From NCBI GenBank assembly GCA_013396755.1, contig VWZF01003203.1, positions 714,473-778,472 of the forward strand: a stretch of 64,000 nt of DNA. Reading direction: 5' to 3'. The position numbers and the translations under genes are program-made. A model generated the notes under the pieces. It searched no databases, was not told where the DNA came from, and saw nothing but the letters and a program-made list of their open reading frames with translations. The DNA comes from Sclerurus mexicanus (lineage: Eukaryota; Chordata; Aves; Passeriformes; Furnariidae). Position 1 is the first letter of the stretch; each line of letters begins with the position of its first letter. Positions 50,028-61,147 of this stretch are shown one piece after another.

Positions 50028-50944
50028 GCATGGCCTCCCTTAACACTCCTGTTAAACAGAGGCCAAGAATTTAATGGGGTGAAATTATCTTCTCATTTCT
50101 GAATGTTTTTTCATAATCCATGCTTACAAGGTACATTGGTGAGACACTATGAAGGACACTGTTTATTCTTATAGTCTGCTCACTGTTTTCCAACCTCTAG
50201 ATTTCTAGTTCTCTGAATTTATGTGGTCTCAATCCCATAATAACTAGGAACAGTTGTTAGTTGATTTTTTTCTCACAATAGTCTTCTCACTTTCTAAATT
50301 TTACTGAGACTGAAGGGAGAAGTTTACAAGGTTCACCAAATTTCTCCTAGGAAGTCCACAGTAGGAAAAGAACTATGCTCTGGTGTCTTAACCAAACAAA
50401 GTTTCTTCCTCTGAAATTCCTTTCACTTTGCTCAATTATTAAAACTGGAGTGAGAAAGGAGAAAATGTGTGTACAACAGGTTACTAACTTGAAAATTGAT
50501 TACCTTCCTCAAGATGTAGGTTCTCAACTCTGCAGAGTTTCTGCTGTTAAATCCACAGAAGCACAGCATGTTCTCTGGTGCTGTTAAGCTGGAATCATGC
50601 ATCCTAATTAAGTTGTGAATCACCAGAATAGTAATATATGAACTGGGTCAGGATTGATACCTGCTATACTCAAGATACAAAGGAGTAAAATGGGAAGGGT
50701 GGAGCTGGCTGCAAGGGGAAGTCTTCTAATGCCTTTTCAGGGGACAACTGCGTGTGGTAACATTGTTGAAAACATGCAGATATAGATGCAAAATGCAGAA
50801 TTGCAAGCTACAGGTAAAAGACAATAAAATAAATTATGTTGACATGGCATACTAAGTTGTAGATACTAAATACAAGATGCATTGCAACTTGGTCTAGAAT
50901 TGGAATCAATGGTTATGACAGCTGGAAAAGGGAAGGAACTGAAA

Positions 50945-50978
50945 AAATACTTTTGCAGAATAAATACTTTTGCAGAAT
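50945..50978. repeat. 17-bp perfect tandem duplication
   Basis: Two adjacent copies of AAATACTTTTGCAGAAT. Confidence 0.95.
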
Positions 50979-52877
50979 AAAATCATGAACTGATGCTTAT
51001 TTTAGGATTTTGAAAAAATTTGACCTTGAATATAGAACAACTCTTACCCTGTACTTCTCTTCTCTGGCTGTATTCTGGCATGTTCACCCCTTCCAAAAAC
51101 ACATGTATACATTGTCAAAACAGGGCTCTGAAGAGTCTTTCTGCACAGGCTCATTACTTCAAACCTCTGCTACCTGCAGCTTCAGTCCTCAGTGTCTTGT
51201 TCTCAGCTGTATGTCCTTGGAGGTGGGACTTGATGTCTTGATGATTGATGGATTTCAGCCAGCACAACAGAATAGGTGAAGGATGCAGAAGAGTGTGCAG
51301 AAAACGGCACAAGCTACTGCAAATCCACTTTTGTGTTTGCGTTTGTATAACTGCTCTTGTGCAGACTCTCACATTGTGGCAATTTTTGTGCTAATTTTTG
51401 TCCTCCAAACTCTCAGTGCAAATACATAACAATATATTCATTCTTAAAAGGACCTATATTTTTAGGATAGTTTGGGGAAGTATTTTGTTGTATATTCAAA
51501 TGCATAATCTGCTGAATTGACGGCAGTCAAGTGTGTGCAATAAATCATTCTGAACTTTAGTTCCTAAAGCATAAAGTGCTACCATAGTATCCTATCAAAA
51601 TGCAGTATGTACACAGGATAACACCAACATATCAGAGAGCTCAGTTTTGGAGCCATGAGCTCAACAGAAACCTGCCTCACACAATGACTCCATGTGGCAT
51701 GGCAGTGTGAATGTAACCTTTATGTTTATTTTTGCTTTATTCAGGTTGATGTCACCTGGATTTAAGTAATCATATGTTTTTGCTAAAATTTTCTTGTTAC
51801 CTATAAGAATCATTGTCATGTTTACAAAATTTACCCTGTGGGTGTCCAATGATCAGTCAGCCTTGCTCCTATGACCTAGGCTGTTGTATTCTACAGGCAG
51901 GTGGACTTTGCACTTCTGTGGCTGCCAATCTTGTTTTCCCTTCATCATCTTGACTCACAGACAGTTACGGTTTGATGAAATCACTTGAAAATATCAAGAA
52001 TATCCATACCTTCTTGACTGATCCTCTTTGGGTCATGGCGCTCATACACAGATTGCTCAGACAGTGAGTTTTATCTGTTCTCTGACACTTCTGAGCAAAA
52101 GAATTCAGCTGCTGAGCTGGAATGGAAGAATTTAAGAGACCTTCCTTCTCCCTTCCCTCCTCTGTGGTGGCTGCATTAGGTACTAACACCTATGTGTAAT
52201 ATAATGTGGTCACACAACAACCTGTCCCTCTCTTTACTTGGTACTGTGTCTTCCCTTGGTGGAAAAACAAAATTCTAATTCTCCCATTTCTAGAGCTTTT
52301 GTCCAATGAGTAAGCTTTGACAGCCTTCCTGTATTTTATTAACACTGGATGTGGTATTTGTTGAACAGGATATGTACTTACTGAAATATTTTCTCCTGAA
52401 AAGTTTATTGTTCTCTGATATTTTCTTTCTCTTGGGTCACCAGAAGTTTATTCCCATATACTGCTTCATTAGGGTACTAGGGCTTTATAAAATTTTGTTT
52501 AGGTTTTTTAGGGTTAAGGGGGTTTCTTTTAAAGTCTCATGGTTTAACTGCAAGCTCTCAGGGCAACGTTATAGTTCTTGGAAATTGAAGGATAATCCTT
52601 TGAAATGCAAAAAAGGGAGAAATTAAGTTGCTGAAGTGACTATCAGTGTCAACATTTTAACTGACTGGGGAAAGACAAAAGAGACACTCTCGGAGAAATA
52701 CATTAAGAAAACACAAGCCAAAGACAGGATTTTCACAGGGACTTATCATCTTTTCCACTGCAGATCTTAGCCATTATTTTATAGTAGTTGTGGGGGTTTT
52801 TTGTGTTTTTGGGGTTTTTTTTCAGTTCACAGAAGATATTTTGCTACTTCTACTGCTTTCTCAGTTGAAAACATCAG

Positions 52878-53475
52878 TATCATGGTTTAATCCCAGGCAG
52901 CAATTAAGTCCCATGCAGCCTCTTTCTCAGTCCCCTATCCTAACCCACTAGGAGAAGAATCCTAAAGAAGAGGTAAATTTCATGGGTTGAGATAAGAACA
53001 GTTTAATGATTCAAACAAAATAAAATACTACAATAATAAAAATCATTATCATCGTCATCATCATTGTAAGGAAATGAAGAGAGAGAGGAATAAAATCTAA
53101 GTGAAACAAGTGATGCACAGTGCAGTTGCTCATCACCTGCTGACCGATACCCAGTCCATCCCTGAGCAGCAATCTGCAGCCTCCAGCCAACTCTCCCCGG
53201 TTTATACAGTGGGCATGGTGTTCTATGGCATAGAATATTCCTTTGGCCAGTTCAGGACACCTGTCCAGGCCACACATTCCCCCTGCAGCTTCTTGTATAC
53301 TTGCTCACTGGCAGAGCATGGGAAACTGAAAAGACCTGGATTTAAAGTAAGCACTATCTAGCAACAGCCAGAATATCAGTGTGTTATCAACATTATTCTC
53401 ATACTAAATCCAAAACACAGCACTGTACCAGCTACTAGGAAAAAATTTAACACTATCCTAGCCGAAACCAGGACA
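52878..53475 (-). mobile_element. solo LTR of an avian endogenous retrovirus
   Basis: On the minus strand it starts TGTCCTGGTTTCGGCTAGGA and ends near TTAAACCATGATA, matching the ends of a common neoavian ERV LTR. In order along the minus strand: the U3 part, a TATAAA box at 53206-53201, a CAATTGC-like region, an ATTAAA polyadenylation hexamer at 53007-53002, and the terminal end. No primer-binding site, internal coding region or second LTR is present on either side, so it is a solo LTR left by recombination. The short ATC/TCA run at about 53040-53066 is internal. Target-site duplication is unclear (a TCAG motif lies at or near both ends). Confidence 0.85.
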
Positions 53476-56400
53476 GTCAGTAATTTAAAGTGTCATCCTA
53501 TCATACAATCGTGATTCAAAAGCATTTTAAGGAGTTTTATCCCTTGGATGTGTTGTTTGGGCTTTTTCCCAAAGTGTTCAATATCTTGGACTCCATATAT
53601 AGTAAGGTCTGAATATATCCCTGCTATTTGTAGTGTTGAATGCAAGAATGTGACCCATGATCTACAGATTGCCAGGTTCAAAAAGCTGTTTTTCCAACAC
53701 AGGGGGCAGTTGATGAAAAAGAACATCAACCGGAAACCCACAGTCGAGTCATACAGACATCCTGGTCAAACAGAAGTTCCCCATTTGACTGATAGGAAAA
53801 CCAAAGCACGGGAATCTTGTATCACCAAGCTGCAGGTGTTTCCAGGGCAAAGACTATAGCTTTATGGGTCTGATGTAGGAATCTGTAGGGTCTGTGATTT
53901 CTAGGTGTTACCATAACACAGATAATAACATATAACACCAATGATAGAGGCAGAGGCAGGGGGTGGACTTGAATCACCTGATTTGCAGTCCCAGAAATTC
54001 TTTGCTAGTTTATTATGCTGTATGTCTTCAGACAATTGAAACTGCTGGTATTTTTCTTGGAGGAAAGAGACTGACAAGCACTAGCTAAGGAGGAGAGCCA
54101 GGAGGTAACGTCCTGATATCTTATTTGTTGGCCACACTCCCTTTGGACTCGTTTGTTTTATTAATGCTCTTTCTTCCTTTTATTGTCTTTTTCAGTAGAG
54201 TGTTATAAATTCTGACCATTCTTCTTTGAACTGATTCCTAATCCACAATTCTTGTTTAGGAAAATCAAGTGTATTTGAAGGTAAAGTTAGCGTTTTCATA
54301 ATATTTCCGTTGCTTTGTTGTTGTTACTGCTCTGATGTGGGAAGATCTATTGGCCAGAGACGTAACTCCCTCTTTACACACAGCTGGCAAATGAAAACAA
54401 TATCAGAACATCTCCATGACACACAAGGCCTTTATACAGTGATGTTTCAGACTTTACTGCAGTTTCCTTTGGAAGTGCTTAAAACAACTACATCTGTTTC
54501 CTTTCATTGGGATTTTGTGTTCTTTAAGCCAAAAGGAGGGGATAAAACTCATTAATTCTGAACAATAATTGCAATGCCTTATATAAATATTTTTTAGACT
54601 GTGGGGTTGTTGGGTTTTTTTCCTTTCCACTAAAAATATAAAATAGCTTGTCTGTTCGATGTGATGAGAGTTCCTGGATACTTCTGCATTGCTATGTTAT
54701 GCACAAATACTTGAACAAGATTAAAAAATCTGTCTCAGATGTTGGTATCAAGCTAGCCTTGACTACATAGAAAGTAGTACAGAGCCAGACACCAAATGGC
54801 AGGAGAGGACAAAACATGGAGCTAGTTTACCTGAGTACATCCTTCCTGAAAATGCAGTGGAGATCTACCTCCTATGACAGATGTAACTATGTCTCAAGCT
54901 AGGGCCAGAAAGTTCCTGACAGCCTTCTGTGGCACTGCACAGGTAAGATTATGAACATGGGCCAAATACAGTTTTTTGAGGGCATCTGCATTTTGCCAAT
55001 AGTACAGAGGGGTAAAAATTATGTATACAAGCTACAACATCAAATTCAAACCAAAAACTAAGTGCCATCTCTCTCCTTAGCTGAGGACCAGACCTGTCTC
55101 TGTGTCCATTTATGTTTCTCAGACCAGTGCTTTTCTAACAGTCATGTACAGCTGTTGTCTAGTGTTCCCTGCTTAAGATACTGTTTGTTACTCATCAGTC
55201 TTGAGATCACTATTAATCCAGGCCAAGACAAAATGCAAATCAAAGGACTTGCAACATTTAAAGTAGATGCTACATTTAAAAATGTTTATAAAAACGTAAA
55301 AGAAACAAAACAAATCCATCAGATGAGGCAGCCTCTCAGACATCAAGTCTGCTCACCAAGAGCTGCCACCTGCTCAAATGTCTGCCTGCTTGCCCCTGGT
55401 TCCAGGAAAGCAACATTTCCTCTCCTGACCAGAGGGACTCTAGCTATCCATCTGGTCTGTGACACTTCTGCTGTGCTGGGGTGCTCTCTGCTATCCTCTG
55501 TTACTATAAATATTTCAAATACTTTTGGTTAGCTCTTCCTTGGGTCCACACTTCAGAAATCCTATTCCTTCTCTGAGCTACCTGGAAAATTCCCCAAAGA
55601 ACATGTTATCCTATATCTTCATGTGTCCTCTCTGCAGCTTTCCACAATAGCTGTTTTCTAATTTACATGATACACGTGTCGGGATGTCTCAGACTAGATG
55701 CACTCTAGCATGTTCTGTAGTGTGCTGGAAAAAGAGGCACACCATCATGATCATGAGAGCAGTACAACAGAGTCCCCAACAGAGACTTCGGCTCTCTCAG
55801 CATTTCCCTACCTTAATTTGTCAGAACTTAAGATAGCAGGGAAGTGTCTCCTTCCACAGGATGCACCTCTAAGTACATACAGAAGAGAAAATGGAATAGT
55901 ACTGGGGCAGAGCATAACAACTTTGTACTCAGGCCTCAATAATCACAATACCTCAAGAATTAGCTCCTGTTCAGACTAATGATCCTTAATCATTCACTGT
56001 GTTATATGCTAGCTGTTTAGCCTCGAGAAGAACTGGATCTCTTGGCAAAGGTGCAAGGAAGAAATACTTGCACTTAAGTTCTGCAACTCAGTCACAAAAT
56101 ACCTCTAGTCACTTGGAGCTATCAACTTCCACCCAGGCCAACACAACTACTGAAGGCTACAGAATTTGGTCCCTTTATGTCCTCTGTAACTTATCCCTCA
56201 GCTTCACCTACAGTAAGAAGAGCTGCTGATTGAGAAGTACTATCTTAAACCACCCATATTTTTAGAGTATGAATTGTGACACTTTTCATATGGACATAAA
56301 AGACAAAATGCACAGGGTGATCAAAATACAGGCGAGTGGACTTTCTTCACAGGATAACATTAGTGTCTTTTTCTGAGCTAAGGACTGGGAATAGCACAGC

Positions 56401-58329
56401 TCTATCATATGTGAAGAAGAAGTAGCTCTGTGCTTGAAATACTGCTGCAGATAACAGAAAAGACATTACATTTTTTAGAAGATTTCCCAAAGCAATGAGA
56501 CCCAGGGTAAGTCTCAGAATAATTCCAGTCCGGTATACTAGACCTGGGATTAAGTTAATTTACTGGATATGAACATAAGAAAATAAAAAAGCAATTTCTT
56601 AGTTAACTAGTCTGGGTTTTTTCCTTAGCATCCTCATCCTTTATCATTTTCTCCAGTTTAGCACTGTGCACACACCCTTTTTCACCACAGAATCTGTGCA
56701 TTTACATCCTAGGGACCATGTGAAACAACCAGCAACCACAAAAAATAGATGTGCAATCATTGCTGTGTATATGAAATGAAAACTGAGCCTATTGGGGATG
56801 AATAGTATCAATGGAAAAAGGCCATTTTGACATTTACTTCTTTCTGGCATTAGACAAGATTAAAAAGTGAAGAGCTAATACGACTTACTATGTGCAGAGA
56901 GGGGAGAGAGGAGAATATAACATTACAGCTGGTACCAGATGGTAAAAATAATTCCTCAAGATGGTACATTTGTTTTCAGTTTAACAGTTGATAAAGTACT
57001 TCTGCTTGATTTTCCCCATTAAGATCTATAGTAGTTTAGAACCACATACATGAGGAAACTTATTATCTTTCAGAAATAGTGTCTTTAAATATTTTTCTCC
57101 CCACTTTCCTAAGTTTATATTTTTTCCTATTTTGAATTTATTCCCTTCATCCCTAACTATGATATTGAGGCAGCTGTAATATGCCAAGAAGTACATGACT
57201 CAATGCTGCTCACTGTTCACACAAAGTTATTCAAGGTAGGAGATATCTATGATTAATAATCTTATCAAAGGATGGGCCCTCTCTTTGTAAATCTAACATG
57301 AAGTCTTACCATAGCTTCAAGATTCAGGTGTGAAAAAGCCGAATCATTTAAGACTTGTAGGTTGCTATGGACCTAAACGTGCATTGCCAAGAGTTTTATA
57401 TCCAAAGATAACCTTCTTTAAGATTGCTATAATCTTCTTTGGAATATTTCTTGATTACATTCAAAAAAACTATTCTAGCAAAAAGACATTGAAAAACTTA
57501 TCAGTTCCAGTATTCATGTAGAAATCTATGATAATTTGGCTCTAATCATGTTGCAGTATATGGAGATCTTTAAGAATTCTTTCATCTGAAGTATTGCACA
57601 AGGACTCTCCTTGGTCTGGGAGCCTGAATTGCACGTTGTAAAAGGCGGGATACCAGAAACCATGGAATAAAGTTGCTACTGTGCTTGGAGACGGTTGTAG
57701 AACTTCTTTTCCTCAAGCTATGCTGAATATAATAACCATGAAAATACACTAGACAGGAGTAGACAGTAGTACCTGTAGAGAGCTTAGATTGCAGAAAAAG
57801 ACACGTTCAGGATCTTAGAAACTCCAACTTGACTCCTGCAGGTTTGAGAAGCTGTCAGGGTGAAAATGCTATAGTAACTGAAAATTCAGTCACCCTACTG
57901 CAAATGAGGTAAACATCAGGAAAGGCTGATCTAAATGATAAACAATGAAAATAGTAGCACTTTGAATAAAATAATAAAAGATCCAAAGTAGTGAAGCAGC
58001 TCTTGGACTAGGACTGATGAGTGAGCAGGAGCTGGTTCACAACGTGTTACTTCAGAAACATTCTGAAATGCAGACCATTTGCACTGAATCTCTGAAAAGC
58101 CAGCAAAGGATAAGACAAAGTTAATCAGGTGAAGTAACTAACAGGGTAGGTTAACACTTGGGAGAATGAGGGCAAGAAGACAGTTTAGGTGGACTATTTT
58201 AAAAGACTGAATGCTTTTTACCAGTAAAGATATTCATTTAAAACACAAAGAAACTAATGCAGCTAAAAAAAAAATGAACAAAAAAAAAGGTATCAAGTGT
58301 GATATTGCATTCTTCAGAACTGGGGGTAA
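53476..58329. other. intergenic, no gene recognised
   Basis: About 4.9 kb, AT-rich. It includes a 156-codon frame at 55062-55532 (plus) that has no signal peptide, domain or splice context I can recognise and is likely chance. The last few hundred bases before 58330 may be the diverged upstream part of the following LINE. Confidence 0.55.
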
Positions 58330-59700
58330 TTTTTAAGAGGAAAATGGAAGAAAACATAACTATTGGCAGAATAAACATAAGTAATAAGGAAGGCCAATGT
58401 GAAGCATGCAATTTACCAAAGGTATTTAAAACTAATAATAGAAACTTACTCAAACTTCAGAAGCCTGACTCATGCCAGAGAGCTGGTGGGCCTGAAAAAT
58501 AATATATGTGTAAAACCTAAAGTTGACACCAAGGCTTCACTGTTCACTGCAGAGAAGTTTATGGAGTTTCTCCTACCAGGACCATTCTTTACAGAGAAAG
58601 AGTCTGAAGATTTATCTCAAACTGAAGTGTTGATAAAAGGACTTTTGTGCCTAGACAAAAACGTAAACCACACAATAACTGTTAATCAGGACCGTGTGGT
58701 ATTTACCTAAGTGGTCCAGAGGAACATCCTGTGAAGGCTATGAATGAACTGTGATGCATGATACATTGCTTAAATCAGCCCAAGCACGAGAGAAATACAA
58801 GGTGATAAACACAACAGAAAATTTAAGAACAGAGGCCGTGCACCTATGGATAAATATGATGTATCTAGAAAAGACCTGAAGAGGAGAATGAAGCCTTTTA
58901 GAGGAAAAGTATTACCTTATAAATCTATTACAGTTCTTTGATCCAGACACTGAACTTGTAAGTAACATTGGTTCAATTGAAACAATAATTTTATCAGCAA
59001 GTATTTGACATCTCTCAATAGAGATGCTTAAAGGAATGAAGCTGTCATAGAAGTGGTCACATAGATTATTAATATTTTAGAAAATAAAGGGTAAGAATAA
59101 ATGGTTGGCTTGTTCAATTGAAAGAGGTTACCAGTAAGGCACAGCGGACCTATCCTGACTCGTTCAGTTCATTAAAGGAATTGTGAAGGGACTGAACAGT
59201 GAGGTGATGAAGTTAGTAAATGATACAAAATTATTCAGGCTAGCCAAAACTAAAGCAGACAGTAAAGAGTTGTAGCAGGATCTAATGAAACTAAGTGACT
59301 GGGTTCAGAGAAAGTAAACAGGGAACAATTAAGTGGAAGAATTTATTGGCAACTAATGAAGTCATGAGACAAGCAGCTTAAAGTGAACAAAAGGAAATAC
59401 ATTTTCTGCAAATAATTAAAATGAAGAACTCATTGCCACAGGATGCTCTGGAGCCCAAAATTACTTTTATGAAGTAATTAGGACAGATTAATGAAAAACC
59501 CTCTGATACAGCATGGCTAAACACAACAATGTAGGTATAACTTGTGGCTTAAGGAGCCCCTAAACAAATTACTACTGGAGGTTTGGGAGGTAAAGCAATG
59601 GGAAGGTCATTCTATAATAGCACTGCCCTTATATTCTTCCCCTAAGAATCTGCTATCTGCTGAATTATGGCCAAAAGAATGAAGAGCTTTGAGCACTGAC
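58330..59700 (+). mobile_element. ancient CR1 LINE, about 1.35 kb of ORF2 and 3' region, degenerate
   Basis: The DNA follows in order the ORF2-to-tail sequence of the ancient (turtle/crocodile-type) CR1s: AACTAATAATAGAAACTTAC, GAGAGCTGGTGGGCCTG and CACTGCAGAGAAGTTTATGG before the polymerase region; GGGTAAGAATAAATGG, GGACCTATCCTGACTC, AATGATACAAAATTATTCAG and CTAAGTGACTGGG in it; then GAACTCATTGCCACAGGATG and GGTCATTCTATAATAGCACT near the end. Many stops and frameshifts; the 103-codon frame at 58399-58710 is a remnant. The 5' boundary is uncertain. Confidence 0.65.
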
Positions 59701-59730
59701 TCCTAAGAATTGGGAATATCCTATTCAACT

Positions 59731-59761
59731 TGGGGGTTTCTGTTTGTTTGTTTTGTTTTTG
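59731..59761. repeat. G/T-rich (TTTG)n tract
   Basis: TGGGGGTTTC followed by TTTG units. A complementary (AAAC)n tract lies at 59939-59957. Confidence 0.8.
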
Positions 59762-60576
59762 TCTTACCCATCTGTTTACATTTGCTTCATCTTGTAGGTT
59801 TGGGACAATGACATGTATTATTTATACAGTAGTTAGTGAATTAGGCCCAACAGCATTTAAATACTAGCTCTGAGCTTCCAGACATTATTGTAATATGAAT
59901 GTTGAGCTACCTTTCACAGAGCAGATTTGCTATATTACAAAAACAAACAAACAAAAACCTCTGTTGAAGAAAATTGAATTGCAATTTCAAGCACGTCAGC
60001 ATCCAGAAAGATGTAATTTAAAGTTCTCCAAGCAAGATTTAACCTTTGCAGTCCAAGCCTGGAAAAGCAATATGCAACTGGAAATTACTACATGGAGGAG
60101 AAGCAACCCAGTGTAGGTGTCATGTTTCACTCATTCTCTCTATGTATTCATTTTTATACACACATTCCAATCATATAAATACAAAAAGTCATAAAAGCTA
60201 GTACTTTAACCAGGCCCTTCATTTTACAGTTTCAGCATGAGTAATGGAAGAACAGTAGATGAAGGAAACCTGGAATGGGGAAATCTGTAAATCAGAACTG
60301 TAAAATAAAAGGGAAGTGAAGCTTGTATATATCACTGTAAAAGTGTTATATTTTCTACTGGCTAGCAAAGAACTTGTGCCACTAGTGAGACAAAATTATG
60401 TGGTTATTTTCAATGATGGGAGTGCATTTGGGACACTGACTTGTATACATGTGTTCCAGCACTGAACAGGATACCGTATTGAGTAAGAAGTTGTAGGATT
60501 TCCTTCTTGATCAAATACAGACATAATATGAAAAAAATGTGCTTATTTCTATTAAGAAAAAAAAAAGGGCATTTAA
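59762..60576. other. intergenic, no gene recognised
   Basis: AT-rich sequence with an (AAAC)n tract at 59939-59957. Confidence 0.6.
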
Positions 60577-60987
60577 ATCACAGAATACACAGAGTTCAAA
60601 GGGACCCACAAGGATCACTGACTCCCACCTTCTTGAACTCTGTCAGGCTTGGTGCTGTTACTGCTTCCCTAGGGAGCCTGTTCCAGTGCCTAAAAACACT
60701 CTGAGTGAAGAATCTTTTCCTAATATCCAACCCAAACCTCCCCTGACACAACTTCAGGCCATTCCTTCGGGTCCTGTCACTGGTCACCGCAGAGAAGGGA
60801 TCATTGCCTGTCCCTTCTCTCCCCTTCAGGAGGAAGTTGTAACTGCAGTGAGGTCTCCCCTCAGTCTCCTCTTTTCTAGGCTGAACAGACCAAGTGACCT
60901 CAGCTGCTCCTCCTATGGCTTCCCCTCAAGGCACTTCACCATCTTTGTAGCCCTCCTTTGGACACTCTCTAAGAGCTTAATATCTGT
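60577..60987 (-). mobile_element. CR1 LINE 3' fragment
   Basis: Reversed CR1 with 3' end at the left (ATCACAGAATACACAGAGTT, GGGACCCACAAGGATCACTG). The minus frame reads GRFGLDIRKRFFTQSVFRHW and NRLPREAVTAPSLTEFK. It continues through the CTCCCCTCAGTCTCCTCTTTTC block and is truncated at about 60987. Confidence 0.93.
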
Positions 60988-61078
60988 GTACATATATTTT
61001 GGATGTGAAGAATGAAGGCTGGAAAGTCTAGATTCTGAGCAAATGAAGAGGAGTTTCCTTGCTGGTGATCTTCCAGAG
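60988..61078. other. short spacer between two CR1 pieces
   Basis: About 90 bp of non-CR1-looking sequence separates the two same-orientation CR1 pieces. Confidence 0.5.
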
Positions 61079-61147
61079 AGTCAGAGAATATGCTGAGTTG
61101 GAAGGGACCCACAAGGATCATTGATTCCAACCCTTAACCCTGCACAG
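61079..61147 (-). mobile_element. second CR1 LINE 3' terminus
   Basis: AGTCAGAGAATATGCTGAGT, GGAAGGGACCCACAAGGATC and ATTGATTCCAACCCTTAACC form a CR1 3' end of the same subfamily and orientation as the preceding fragment. Only about 70 bp is retained. Confidence 0.8.

Larger units (their letters stand above)
47991..52877. other. intergenic, no gene recognised
   Basis: About 4.9 kb. It holds an A-rich tract at 49981-50027, a 17-bp tandem duplication at 50945-50978 and a G/T tract at about 52790-52826. The 74-codon frame at 49039-49263 has no recognisable homology. Confidence 0.6.

Noticed and set aside
52878..53475. Possible full endogenous retrovirus
   Set aside because: No second LTR, primer-binding site or internal coding region flanks the LTR, so only a solo LTR is called.
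55062..55532. 156-codon plus-strand open frame
   Set aside because: Length is within chance expectation for 64 kb. No recognisable motif, no supportive splice context and ordinary AT-rich composition.
58399..58710. 103-codon open frame
   Set aside because: It lies within the ancient CR1 relic and is best read as a remnant of LINE ORF2.
60539..61015. 158-codon plus-strand open frame
   Set aside because: It runs antisense through a CR1 fragment; the real signal is the CR1 frame on the minus strand.
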